Source: Rehmannia glutinosa (lineage: Eukaryota; Streptophyta; Magnoliopsida; Lamiales; Orobanchaceae). From it: DNA of 64,000 bases. Under the pieces are notes generated by a model that saw only the letters and a program-made list of their open reading frames with translations, had not been told where the DNA came from and made no database searches. Of the stretch, positions 22,824 through 34,237 are shown in pieces (within the stretch, counting starts at the first letter, position 1; each line of letters begins with the position of its first letter). The position numbers were made by a program, and so were the translations under genes. The DNA is taken from positions 61,799,267 through 61,863,266 of the forward strand of contig CM071934.1 in assembly GCA_016081115.2 (NCBI GenBank). The letters run 5' to 3'.

Positions 22824-23192
22824 ATGGAAGATTCAAAATGGCTCGTGGACAGTGGATGTTCACGCCATATGACCGGGAGGAGAGAACTTTTTACCAACAT
22901 CAAGCTCCAAGAAGAGGGTATGGTCATGTTCGGCAATGGCAAAGGAAAAATTCTTGGAAATGGAGAAATTGGTAACTCTTCTTTCTCTCTTAGTAATGTT
23001 CTTTTAGTAGAAGGGCTTAAGTTTAATTTGATAAGTGTTAGCCAACTTTGTGATTCAAATTATGATGTTTTTTTAATAAAGAAAAATGCCTTATACTTAA
23101 AAATGGTGAAATTATTTGTGAAGCAAATAGAAAATGCAATCTTTACAAAATTTGTACAAGTGATTTGGTTAGTCAAAATGTTTCTTGTTTAG
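22824..23192 (+). pseudogene. Protease region of C3
   Basis: The frame starts in SKWLVDSGCSRHMTG, the copia aspartic protease active site (DSGC), at 22830-22875. It continues through FGNGKGKILGNGEIGN and LKFNLISVSQLCD, the usual second half. The ATG used is inside gag-pol and is only where the open frame begins, since copia protease is part of a polyprotein. The frame is lost after about 23190. Confidence 0.85.
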
Positions 23193-24110
23193 TCGCCAAT
23201 AATGATTTAACTAGTTTATGGCATAGGCGACTTGGACATGTTGGATACAAGAATTTGAAAAATATTTACAAAAACCAACATGTGAAAGGACTATCCAAAT
23301 TGAATTTTGAAAATCTTGGCTTATGTGACACTTGTCAAAAGAACAAATTAGTTAAAAGTAGTTTTAAGCCCAAAACGAAATTTCCACAACCAAACCCCTA
23401 CAAATGTTTCACCTTGATTTGTATGGGGATATTGGTACGGCTAGTCTAAGTGGAAAACATTACACTTTTGTTATCGTCGATGATTTTTCTAGATATACTT
23501 GGGCTCTTTTTCTTACCAATAAAAGCGATGCCGTTAATGAGTTTGTTAAGTTGTGTAGACTCATTGAAAATGAAAAGGAAGACACTATTAAGTCTATTCA
23601 AAGCGATCGAGGCAGAGAATTTGATGTGGTGAATTTAGAGTCTTTTGTGAAACCAAAGGATATGCTCATAATTTCTCGGCTCCAAGGACACCTCAACAAA
23701 ATGGAGTAGCCGAAAGGAAAAAATCGGACATTACAAGAGATGAGTCAGTCCATGCTCAATGAATTTTCACTTCCAAAATATTTTTGGGCCGAAGCCGTAA
23801 GTACCGCTTGCTATGTCATTAATCGAGTTTATATTCGTCCTAAAATGAATAAAACTCCATATGAGCTTTGGAAAGGTAGAACTCCAAATATTAGTTATTT
23901 CAAGATATTTGGTTGTAAATGCTTTATTTTGAATACCAAGGATCAATTGGACAAACTTGATCCTAAGGCCGATGAAGGGATATTTATGGGATATTCAACA
24001 AAAAGCAAAGCATATCGGGTTTACAATAAGACTAGTGGAGTTGTTGAAGAATCCATCCATGTTAAATTCAATGAAGCTTCGGGGGTTGAAAGGATATCTA
24101 ATGATGAAAG
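23165..24110 (+). pseudogene. Integrase of C3
   Basis: The pre-integrase zinc region is present with LWHRRLGHVGYKNLKN (23218-23265) and CDTCQKNK. The catalytic core follows with HLDLYGD (23410) and VIVDDFSRYTWALF, then SDRGREF (about 23600). QQNGVAERK-like residues at about 23695 are in a shifted frame, and the C-terminal part is in the open frame from 23740. Two of the catalytic acidic positions (D, D) are visible. The third, normally a Glu near the shift at 23640-23700, cannot be placed with confidence. Frame changes near 23400 and 23680 break the protein. Confidence 0.85.
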
Positions 24111-24369
24111 TGATGAAGAAGATATTATTGAACAATTTGTTCAAATTGATGATCAACCGTCTACATCAAATGATCAACCGTCCACTTCAAATGGTCATCA
24201 AGAAGATAGAGGTGATATCTCGGATCTTCCCGTTGCATTGAAATTTAAGGGAGATCACCCAAAATATCTTATTATTGGTGATCCCCTTGACAAAGTGATG
24301 ACCCGGAGAAAATTTGCCGAGAAAGCTCTTATTTCTCAAAAAGAGCCTAAAAATGCTAAAGAGGCTATT

Positions 24370-25200
24370 GAGGATGAGGATTGGTTCCTAGAGATGCAAG
24401 AGGAGTTGAATCAATTTGAAAGAAATGATGTATGGGAATTGGTACCTTGTCCTCCTTCTCAAACCATAATTGGTACAAAATGGGTATTCCGGAACAAACT
24501 TGATGATCAAGGCAATATTGTTCGAAATAAGGCAAGGTTAGTAGCTCAAGGGTATTGTCAAGAAGAAGGTATTGACTATGATGAAACTTTTGCACCGAAA
24601 GCACGTTTAGAAGCTATTCGTATTTTACTTGTCTATTCTTGTTTTAAAAATTTCAAACTTTACCAAATGGATGTTAAATCCGCTTTCTTAAATGGTATTA
24701 TTCAAGAAGAAGTCTATGTAAAATAACCTCCGGGGTTTGAAAATTTTTCTAGGCCTAATGATGTTTATAAACTTAAAAAGGCCTTGTATGGATTAAAACA
24801 AGCACCCCGTGCATGGTATGATAGACTTAGTTCTTTTCTTTTACAAAATGGTTTTATAAGAGGTAAAGTTGATACAACTCTCTTTGTCTTTGAAAAAGGG
24901 CAAGATTGTTTACTTGTGCAAATTTATGTTGATGATATTATCTTTGGTGCTACTAATGATTCTTTGTGCAAGAAATTCTCTAAGTTGATGCAAGGAGAAT
25001 TTGAAATGAGCATGATGGGGGAGCTCAACTTCTTTCTTGGACTCCAAATTAAGCAATGTCAAGAAGGTATTTACATTTCACAATCTAAGTATACAAAAGA
25101 ACTTTTGAAAAAGTTCGGCATTGAAGAAGGAAGAACCGTCTCTACTCCCATGGCAACAAATGTCAAAATTGACAAAGATGAGAAAGGCAAGTCCGTGGAT
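24370..25200 (+). pseudogene. Reverse transcriptase of C3
   Basis: The domain begins DWFLEMQEELNQFERNDVWE and contains IGTKWVFRNKLDDQG, ARLVAQGYCQEEGIDYDETF, MDVKSAFLNG, LYGLKQAPRAWYDRL and the catalytic YVDD at 24925-24936. A TAA at 24724-24726 falls in the conserved (Q)PPGF position, so the Gln codon became a stop by a single C-to-T change. Otherwise the frame stays open to 25626, which makes this the best-preserved enzyme domain in the window. Confidence 0.9.
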
Positions 25201-25389
25201 GAATCAAAGTATCGAGGTATGATTGGTAGTTTACTTTATTTAACCGCTAGTAGACCGGACATTCTTCATGCCGTATGCCTATGCGCTCGTTTTCAAAGCA
25301 ATCCCAAAGAATCTCATATGAGTGCCGTTAAAAGGATTTTTCGATATTTGAAAGGCACTATTCAATATGGCTTATTTTATCCAAAGAAT

Positions 25390-25870
25390 GAAAATTTTTC
25401 TCTTAAAGGTTATAGTGATTCGGACTATGCGGGAAATATTGATGATCGGAAAAGTACTTCCGGATCATGTCAATTTTTAGGCGATTGCCTAGTTTCTTGG
25501 TTTTCAAAGAAGCAAAATTATGTTTCTCTTTCAACGGCCGAAGCCGAATATATTTCCGCCGCTTTTTTGTTGTACTCAACTTCTTTGGATGAAACAAACC
25601 TTAGCGGATTACAAATGCTCTTTTGAAAATGTACCTATCTTTTGTGATAATATATCCGCTATTAATATTGCTCAAAACCCGGTTCATCATAACCGTACCA
25701 AACATATTGAGATTCGACATCATTTTCTAAGGGATTGTGTTTCAAAACGAAAAATTGAGATATCTTTTGTTCCATCTCAAGATCAATTAGCGGACATTTT
25801 TACAAAACCGCTATCTTCCGAGACTTTTGCATCAATACGAGCTCGGTTAGGCATAATGCATATTGAATGA
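25390..25870 (+). pseudogene. RNase H of C3
   Basis: GYSDSDYAGNIDDRKSTSG (from about 25410) supplies the first catalytic acid, and STAEAEYISAA (about 25530) the second. A frame change near 25565 moves the rest (IFCDNISAINIAQNP, then KHIEIRHHFLRD) into another frame that ends at 25870. RNase H degrades the RNA strand during replication. The conserved DRKSTSG form is the usual plant copia type. Confidence 0.88.
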
Positions 25871-27028
25871 ATCTTACACTTGCATTTTGCACGTTTTTAA
25901 AACTTAGGGGCGAAAAAAATCGGATTTTTGGTTGAAAATTCAGATTTTGGAAAAACTGACAGACAGTGGGCTGAAAGGGTTGAGGGCAACCGGTCGCCCT
26001 CAACGTCGACCAGTCGCCCTAAGCCATTTCTTGGATTAAAATGGTTCTGTCTTCAGCATTCGCAACTTTAACATATTTTGGCCATTTTTCGTCCCCTTTG
26101 CCAAATTTTCGCATATTTCATTCATAAATGGTTTTTATGCATCTTTTTCACAACATGGACATTATATATCATGATCATCATCATTATGACTCATCTTTTC
26201 CGATCAAATGGTAAGAATTTCTCTTCTTTTGCTCAATTGGGTTGAACCCTTGAGTTTATGACCTTATGGTATATTTCTTGATATTTTTTGCAAATGATTT
26301 TGATGAGCTTATCCATTATGTTGTAGTGTATAATGATTGAGGTGAATTGGTGATAAAAATTTTGGCTTGAAACATTTACAAGGGTTATATACAACCTCTT
26401 TTATTTTTCACGCACACAAGGTGTTCGATAAAATGTCGCAATGAAAATTTCAACTTTTACATGATTCTCTTGCTTCCAAAAGTCTCCAACATCTATTGAG
26501 ATCATGTTTTGCCTAATAAAACAAGCGTTTGAACTCTTCATGATACATTTCTCCCATTTTCCTTGGATTTTTACGCTTTTATTGCTCAACGGTTGATAAA
26601 CCGTCCCTTTGGCGCACTTTGATATTATTGTATGGTGTTTTTACCATTCTAACATTCTTTTTGATGATTCCAGGGGAGAACAGAAATTGGCTCGTTAGCT
26701 CAAGTAAAGCTAATAAAAGCTCGCAATAAAAAGCTATGGCTTCTTAAAGCCAAGAATACCTAGTCCATGGCTTGTATTATGGACTCAATTGCAAAAGACT
26801 ATAAGTATTGTGACAGGGGGAGCTTCTTAGCTCATGATGTCTATATGCATCTTATATAAGCTTGTTATAGCTTGAGCTTCTAACTTATAATAATTGTTTG
26901 TTGATATGCTCATAGATAGGGGGAGCTTTGTATGAAATGCTTTTAACGGATAGTTTACTTGTAAAACCGGAATATTTTTCTTGTTTTTCAAATCGTTCTC
27001 GAGAAAATTGTTTTGGTTTGTAATCATC
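25871..27028 (+). other. 3' non-coding region of C3
   Basis: I see no coding signature. Near 25985-26020 a short GGTCGCCCTC / GTCGACCAGTCGCCC segment resembles the GGTCGACC clusters of the LTR. The rest is AT-rich with TTTTTG-rich stretches. C3 therefore lacks the large downstream ORF of C1 and C2. Confidence 0.6.
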
Positions 27029-27042
27029 AAAAATGGGGAGTT
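27029..27042 (+). promoter_or_regulatory. Polypurine tract of C3
   Basis: AAAAATGGGGAGTT abuts the TGTTAGA start of the right LTR. Confidence 0.85.
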
Positions 27043-28302
27043 TGTTAGATAAATGTTTTTATCATGACTTTGATGATTTTGTTAAAATGAGTTTTTAAAC
27101 CAAAACAATGTCCCTAAATGTTGTCTAAATACTTCCGATTGATTTAAAATGTTTTTACTATTTTTCGGAGTATTTCTTAGAGTTTATTTTAGATAAAAAA
27201 ATTGGACAACATTTCTGTCTCAAGGTCGACGGCCGCCTATAGGGCAACCCGTGATCAAGAGTATGTTTGAAAGAAAATGAACCTGGGATGATATTGGATA
27301 GGTCGCCGGCCGCCAGGGGGTCGACCGGTGTCGTCGACCGGCCGACACCTGTCGCCGACCGGTACAGACTAAGCTTGGCTCTCTTACAGAAACTTCAGAC
27401 CTTGCATTTTGCTTTAGGGGGACCGGTTGAGACAAGGGTCGACCGGTCGAAGCCAATGTCGACCGGTCGCCCTGTTGTAATTTTCAATGTGTTTTTCAAA
27501 TCTTCTATCTCTCTGCGACGGTCGAACCCCATGTTTATCAAAGAAACTATCCGTTGCGTTTTGCATGACTTTTCCCTATTTTGTGGGATTGATTTCTAAC
27601 ACTATATTGATCATTTTAAATGGTTTCTTTTAAAGCAAATCACTCCCCAAGGAGGAGCCAATGTCCGGAAATGAAAGCCAAGTCCTCTCCTATAAATAGA
27701 GGCTTCATTCAAGCAACAAGATACAACACTCAATACAAGCAAAGAGTAAACAAAGCAAACACTTTCATATATCTTGTTGTATTAGCTAAGCACTTTCACT
27801 TGCACAAATTTGAGGTCTAGGCTTTCAATTCTTGGATTACACTTGTACCCATATTGTATCAATCATTATTGAGTTGTAATCTTGATTTTGGTCATCATTC
27901 AACACAAGACATCCTTGTGAGTATTCTTGTGGTAAGAATACACTTGGGTGATCTAGGTGATAGGTGTTTGAAGGTTGTGGTAATCTTCAAAGGTTTTGTA
28001 AGAGGGTTGTGGTAATCCTCAAGGTGGTGAAAGAGGGTTGTGGTAATCCTCAAGGTGTTGTATTAATTTTTGGTAAATTAATAAAATCTTTTTTTCTTTT
28101 TGAAATCCATCCCGGATATACTGGGGTGGTAGTAGATTAGGCCCTAGGTGGGTTGAACTACTATAAATCGACGTGTGCTATTTACTTTCCGCATTTAGCA
28201 TTTCATCTTTGCTTGAGTTTTTCGAAAAAGAGGGCAAAATCTGAAAAACCGGGATAATCTATTCACCCCCCCTCTAGATTATTGTAGCCACTTGGACTAA
28301 CA
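27043..28302 (+). repeat. 3' LTR of C3
   Basis: Partner of 19894-21142, with its TATA box at 27691-27698. The GGTCGACC-type clusters at 27299-27365 and 27418-27470 differ in repeat number from the left LTR. Confidence 0.92.
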
Positions 28303-28307
28303 GACCC
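28303..28307. repeat. Target-site duplication GACCC, right copy (C3)
   Basis: Equals 19889-19893 and follows the CA end of the C3 right LTR. Confidence 0.92.
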
Positions 28308-28355
28308 AGTGTGGATTTGCTTCCCTAGCTTGACGAAATCATAAGTCGATGCCAT
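28303..28355 (-). pseudogene. Downstream ORF of C2, first codons
   Basis: On the minus strand the ATG at 28355 begins MASTYDFVKLGKQIHTGS and runs straight into the C3 insertion; the next codons resume at 19893. C1 has the same start (MASTHDFVKLGKQIHTGS) at 36057. The agreement supports this ATG as the real start of the downstream ORF. Confidence 0.75.
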
Positions 28356-28984
28356 TTTTCAGTATTTCACGGAAAGAAACTTAGAAGTTGATTTGAAGAT
28401 TGATAGGGTTTTGAGAGAGTTTTGCCTTTGCTTCTGAGAGAGAAATGAACAGTTTTGATAATATGTGAGAGAAACGGACGAAAATGGTTTATGTATGGTT
28501 TCTGAAAGGACGTGCGGGTGCTTTTTGAAATGTGATCGAAATCAACGGCTTAGTTTTTGCACGCCGATTAGCATTTAATGTCTCGAATTTAATGCGGCAG
28601 CATTTATATCCAATCATAAGCTAGGTGTGCAGCTTTTGCCTGTACACATCATCATTATCCGACGTCATTCTTAAAAACATTCCCGCTTAGTAAAACGCAT
28701 TGCGTTTTTGTCACTTTGTTCATAAATGACTCGAAACTTATCCCTTAGCCGATTTAACTCTTCTTGTCATAGTTCTCATAGTGACTCAACTGTCAGCTAA
28801 TTCGGTATAGCTGTCTTTCCGATACGACTGATTCATTTAGCTGATTTTGAGAATTCAGCTCTTTTTCCCTTTTTGTGTTTCATTTCCTTTCTTTGAGTCT
28901 TCTGAGTGTCAGCTCAGCTCAATTAACCCTAACTCATGCTTGAGTTCTTCAAATCTTGACTCACATAATGGTTTTGTGAATATG
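28356..28984 (-). other. Spacer between RNase H and downstream ORF, C2
   Basis: About 630 bp without coding signs, homologous to 36058-36639 in C1. It may hold the promoter or splice acceptor for the downstream ORF, but I see no clear site. Confidence 0.55.
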
Positions 28985-29460
28985 TCAACTAATTGTTTGC
29001 TTATCGGTTGAAATATATTCCAAGGTGATGTCTTTCTTTTCAACATGATCTCTTATGAAGTGATATCTGACATCGATATGCTTTGTTCTTGAGTGCAACA
29101 CAGGATTTTGAGTGATTGCAATTGCACTTGTGTTATCACACATGATTGGAATTTCCTTTTCTTCAATTTCATAGTCTCTCTTCTTTGTCTCATCCATAGG
29201 ATTTGGGCACAAAATTTGCCTTGAGCTATGTATTCTCGCTTCAACCAGAGGTGGCTATTGAATTTTGCTTTTTGCTAAACCAGGAAATTAGCTTTGTTCC
29301 AAGCATTTGACATGTACCGAGGTGCTCTTCTGTCAACTCTACATCCAAAGATAGTCGAGTCCGAATAGCCAATTAGCTTGAATCCACCTTCCTTTGGATA
29401 CCATAAGCCAACTTCTTGGCTTCCTTCCAAATATCTCAAGATCCTCTTGGTTGCGATCAT
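28985..29460 (-). pseudogene. RNase H of C2
   Basis: Reading down from 29460: MIATKRILRYLEGSQEVGLW, then FKLIGYSDS with the usual DYAG altered, and VDRRAP in place of DRKST. After a frame change come CDNTSAIAITQNPVLHSRTK and HIDVRYHFIRDHVEKKDI (29160-29020). The catalytic acids after SDS and in CDN are visible, but frame changes break the domain. Confidence 0.82.
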
Positions 29461-29619
29461 ATGGCTCTCTTTTGGAGCAGATTGAAATCTTGCACATACA
29501 CCTACAAAGAAAGGTGATGTCCGCCGCGCTTGCTATAAGATAAAGCAATGATCCAATAAGTGCTCTGTATCTTGTTTGATCTACAGGTTTGCCATCTGCA
29601 TCCATGTCCATGTTGACTG

Positions 29620-30589
29620 ATGTATTCATTGGTATTTTCACATAAGATTTCTCTTCCATACCAAATTTCTTCATTAAATCTCGGTGTATTTTATTTGACT
29701 TATGAAGGTTCCATCCTTCATTTGTTTCACTTGGAGTCCAAGGAAGAATGTCACTCTCCCATCATGCTCATTTCGAATTTGCTTTGCATGAGGTTTGAAA
29801 ATTTATCACACAGTTCTTTGTTTGTGGATCCAAAAATAATGTCATCCACATATATTAGAACAAGCAGTATGCTCTTCCTGTCTTGAATGATGAAGAGTGT
29901 TCTATCCACTTTTCCTTTTGTGAATCCATTCTCAGTTAGGAATTGTGACAAAGTATCATACCATGCTCGGGTGCCTGTTTCAATCCATACAGAGCTTTCT
30001 TGAGTTTGTATACCTTATCTCCAAGAGTCTTCTCGCTCAAATCCTCGGAGGTTTTCAACATACACTTCTTCTTCCAATAAACCATTTAGGAATGCACTTT
30101 TTACATCCATCTGATATACAATAAAATTCTTGTGAGCTGCATAGGCAAGAAACATCCTAATAGCCTCCAATCTTGCTACAGGGGCAAATGTTTCATCAAA
30201 ATCTATCCCTTCTTCTTGGTAATATCCTTTGGCTACTAATCTTGCTTTGTTTCTTACCACAGAACCTTCCTCGTTCATCTTGTTTCTGAACACCCATTTA
30301 GTGCCAATAACATTTTGATGGGTGGGTCTTTGAACTAACTCCCATACTTTATTTCTTTCAAACCGATTCACTCTTCTTGCATAGCTTGAATACAATGTGT
30401 GTCATCCAATGCTTGTGACACATCTTTAGGCTCTATTTGTGAGATAAAGCATGTGAACATGGCTTCTTGTTGAGTTCTGGATCTTGTTTTGACACCTTCT
30501 CTTATATCTCCAATGACAAGTTCTGGTGGATGGTCTCTCAGCCATCTTACATCAGGTTGGAGTAAGTTAGCTGGATTCAGCTTTAGCAT
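29620..30589 (-). pseudogene. Reverse transcriptase of C2
   Basis: The minus strand shows SQALDDTHCIQAMQEE, RFERNKVWELVQRPTHQNVI, GTKWVFRNKMNEEGSVVRNK, GIDFDETFAPVARLEAIR and MDVKSAFLNGLLEEEVYV (30395-30040). The catalytic YVDD with IIFGSTN follows (about 29850-29835). The frame breaks between the fingers/palm region and YVDD. The domain is otherwise complete and matches C1 closely. Confidence 0.88.
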
Positions 30590-31560
30590 CGAAAGCCTTT
30601 AGATTGTCTTTGCCATTGTTATGGATGAAGCATTTACATCCAAATATTCTAAAATATGCAACATTTGGTTTTCTCCTGTCCAAATCTCATAGGAGTCTTT
30701 GTCACCGTGTATGTTTATCATACATCTATTTTGAGTGTAGCAAATTTGTGTTGATTGCTTCAGCCCAAAATCTTTTTGGTAACCCCCGTTGACTAACATG
30801 GTCCTTCTTTGCTTGTTTGAGAGTTCTATTCCTTTTTTCGCAACTCCATTCTCTTTGTGGAGTCCTTGCTGCAGATAATTCATGACCAATGCCATTTTCA
30901 ATACAATCGAGTTATTATACCATTGACAAACTCGGTTCCTGTCCGATCTTATTTTGATAATGGTTTGGCTCTTCTCATTTTGAAAACTCTTCATCATTTG
31001 TGGTAGTTTTTCGTAGAGTTTCTTTCTTCTTACACATGAATATTGTCCATGTATATCTTGAGTAGTCATCTACTACCACCAAGGTGTATTTCTTCCCACT
31101 TATGCTAATTGGTTCAATGGACAAAATAGATCCATATGTAGCAGATGCAATATTCTTATTGAAGATGGACATGTCTTTTCTTTGAATGATGATTTGATTT
31201 GTTTTCCTTCGACATGCATCACATATATACTCTCCTTTTGTATATCGAGTCGGAAGTCCTTCCACAAGATTGCTTTCGGCAAGTTTGTTAATTGTTTTGA
31301 AATTCGGGTGACTCGACTTCTTGTGTACCTGACCCAACTTGATTCACTATGCTCTTTGCTAACAGACAGTGCTTGGTGTTGTTGTTGACCAATCCACTAT
31401 ATACATGTTCTTTTTTGTCCGCATCCTTGAAACACAACTTCATTTGATTCAGTATCCTTGATTTGGCATACACCCATGTTAAATCCAACATTATAACCCT
31501 TGTCACGAGTTGGCTAATACTTAGCAAGTTGAAAGTTGAATCCTTCAACATATGCAACAT
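30590..31560 (-). pseudogene. Integrase of C2
   Basis: The pre-integrase zinc region (CDACRRKTNQIIIQRKDM, about 31260-31160) is followed by the core with LHMDLF at about 31130 and VVVDDYSRYTWTIFMCKKKE at 31075-31020. Further on GVAKKGIELSNKQRRTML stands for the usual GVAERKNRTL block (30840-30790). The frame is broken several times. Confidence 0.82.
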
Positions 31561-31763
31561 CCGTGATTTCTAATCCATTTTTCTTGATGGATCCAATGCC
31601 TCTTATTTCTCCCTGGAGCTTCATTTCCTCCAAATATGACTTTTGCTCCTTTAACTTCCTTGAATTTTGACAGATTTTTCTTGTTTCTTTCATATGTCTG
31701 GAATGTACCACTATCCATGTACCAGGTTCCTTGGCACTCGGTTGTTCCTTGAACCGCAAACAA
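31514..31763 (-). pseudogene. Protease of C2
   Basis: TECQGTWYMDSGTFQTYERN replaces the expected active-site context DSGCSRHMTG, seen intact in C1, because of a small indel. IFGGNEAPG and LEITDVAYVEGFNFQLA follow. The catalytic Asp-Ser-Gly is retained. Confidence 0.8.
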
Positions 31764-31775
31764 AGAAATTAAGTT

Positions 31776-34110
31776 TTAGGTACCCATTCTTGTGCGGGTC
31801 CCTGAGGGGTTAGTATTGTAAGATGATCCAACCAACCTATAGCCAAATGATTTGTATAAGGGGTTGCCATCTATAGTCCCATAATCATAATTAATTTGGG
31901 CAAATTGCTTGGGGATTCTAGGTTCATACAGTTGTCTCTTTTGTTTATATGCTGTGTATATGTGTTTTAGCAATTGCCTTCTTTGGGTAGTTGTGATGTC
32001 TCTGAGTGTAGTGCTTAGGTGCATATGTGTGCTGATGAAAGCTCTTATACCTTTGGAATGGCCTTTGCTGAGTTCTGGGCCTTTGCCATTTGGGCTTATA
32101 TTCCATAGGTCTTTGCTGATAGTTTACATCATTCCAATCAGCTTGGCTTGGATATTTTCTACCATTCCCATCATATGTATTTATTTTATAGATCTTCCGG
32201 GATTTTTGGTAGCTCTGTTTCTTCTTTACGAGTATTTCTGTTTGGAGTTTTTGAGGAACTGGCTGAATTTCTTCTCAGTTGTCCTCTCAGCACACTCAAC
32301 TGGCTGTTTTCCTTTTCCTTTATAACCAATGCCAGTTTGCTTGTAATTGTGCTTTGGAATAAATGTGTGTGCACCATTTGGAGTTTTGGAATTTTGAGAT
32401 ACTTCATTGCTTGAAGATCCTTTTTCCAAAATCACTTTTGGAGCTTGACATAGCACAAAGGAATTAAATCATAAGCCTGTCTTGTCTCCACATTCTCTTT
32501 GCTCATGATAAGATCATCCAATGATTTAGATGCCGTAGTGAATGAGGCAATCACATTTTTGAGGTCATTTTCCCTCTTTTCTATGGCAGCTATTTCTCGC
32601 TTTATTAGCTTAGCATTTTCGATCTTTAAACTTTTATTCTCATCGCCTATTTGACTTAGAGTACTCGGCTCCTTAGTCGGTTGTGAGTTTTAGCTCTTGA
32701 GTAGGTTGTTTTCCTCATTTAGTAGTGTGTGTGAGGATTTAATGTGTTCAAAATCTTTCATCATTTTGCCTAATGAATCATAAAGATCAGTGGGTGATGA
32801 AGTGTGTGTGTCACGAGTCACTATCACTAGAACGAGTGTGATGAGTAGAGTGTACCTCATCTTCTTGGTCGGGTTGGTCTTGTTCCTTGGCCATCAAACG
32901 ATCAAGGCTTCTTCTTCGAGAATCACTTGAGTAGTCGGCTTCACTACTCTCTAAGTCACCTATGTCTCTTGACTTGGTCATTGTCTCAGATCTCTGCAGC
33001 CCAACATTGCCTTTTTTTTCTTTTCTTGTCTTCTTTCTTTGAAGACTTTTTTCTTTCTTCTTCATTCTTGTATTTGTTGACTACAGGATATGGGCAATCA
33101 ATGGCATAGTGACCTGGTTGTTCTATAGTTCCAAAGATAGATATTCAACCTTTTGATCGACTCTTTCCATTCTTGGATTGTCACCCTTTGATATTCAATT
33201 TTTGATGATCGTTCTCTTGGTTGGACTATCTTCCATTGACTTGGAGAGGAGCCGAGTGTCTTCCGGAGGATTCCCCCTTGCCTCTCTTGTAGTTCTTATT
33301 GAAGAACTTGTTGAACCTTTTAACCAACAGGGCTATTTCCTCCGGGTCAATGAATTCTTTGACCTCGGCTCTCTTGTCATCCTTAACAATTAGAGCAGTT
33401 GTTTTGGGTACATTTGTCTCCTTCTCTGGTCTTTTCTTCTCGGCTCAAATTCGTAGGCTTTGAGATCCGAGAATAGCTCATGGTTGGATGTCTTTGATAG
33501 GATCATGGAATGTCTTAGTGCCATGACCTTCATTTCCCATTCATTGGGAGACTTTTTAGGATCTTCATACACATTTCTTCTCGTGTATATTCTTTTCCAA
33601 GAAGCGAGATAGCTCGTTGGTAATTTCGTGAACCGAGCATCCAGTTGATCCAGGTTCTCTCCTCACGATCACTTTGAAATTCTCGAATTTTTGTGTAAAC
33701 CACCGATAATTTATTTTCCTTGATTTGCTCGAGCCTTCACAAATCAATGTTAGCTTGTCCTGATTTCTTTAGCCGTTTCGCATGATTTGACTTTATTGAA
33801 CATGGCTTTGTCCAAGGTTTTGTAAAGGATGTCCTTGGCCACATTGTCCAGATTATATCTTTTTTCGTCATCATTTGTCCATTCAGTTCTTGGTTTTTCA
33901 ACCATAGTGGTCTAGAGCAACATCCTCTTCGCCCCTCATTTTGCAGACTCTCCTCACAGATTGTGTTCACTTTTAAAATTTGTAGTGGCCCATCTCTATC
34001 ACTATCCACATCTCATCATGTAATGTTGATAGATGAGCCTGCATACGAATTTTCCAATCATCAAATTCTTCAATTGTGAACATAGGGATGCGTGTCAAAT
34101 TTGCTTCCAC
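31776..34110 (-). pseudogene. gag of C2
   Basis: The start codon position reads GTG at 34110, where C1 has ATG at 42124 in the same context. The gag core follows, with MVEKPRTEW-like residues at about 33900, LFSDLKAYEFEPRR (33490-33440) and a zinc-knuckle remnant GHYAIDCPY near 33090. A Lys/Glu-rich segment and a long basic, Gln/Tyr-rich region (32030-31776) precede the protease. The length of about 2.3 kb is normal for this copia group. Many indels are present, several at CAG/CTG. Confidence 0.78.
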
Positions 34111-34223
34111 GATAATAACTTTTGATGATAAAAGGAGTTTTGAAAACTTAAGTACTAAAATAGACTTTGAGAAATTTGGAGATCTAGTTCAAGAACCGGT
34201 GCGGAAGGCTCAATGAACCAACC

Positions 34224-34235
34224 GCTCTGATACGA
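34224..34235 (-). promoter_or_regulatory. Primer-binding site of C2 (tRNA-iMet, one mismatch)
   Basis: The minus strand reads TCGTATCAGAGC; C1 has the perfect TGGTATCAGAGC. The LTR edge is altered too (TTAAAGG for TTGTAGG), suggesting local sequence error or decay. Confidence 0.8.
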
Positions 34236-34237
34236 CT

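Larger units (their letters stand above)
19894..28302 (+). mobile_element. Copia LTR retrotransposon C3, youngest layer of the nest
   Basis: This is an 8.4-kb element with 1249- and 1260-bp LTRs (TGTTAGA to AACA), a perfect tRNA-iMet primer site, gag, protease, integrase, reverse transcriptase and RNase H in copia order, a PPT and a perfect GACCC duplication. It sits in the downstream ORF of C2 in the opposite orientation. Coding regions are longer and less broken than in C1 and C2. A nonsense codon in reverse transcriptase and several frame changes make it inactive as read. Confidence 0.93.
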
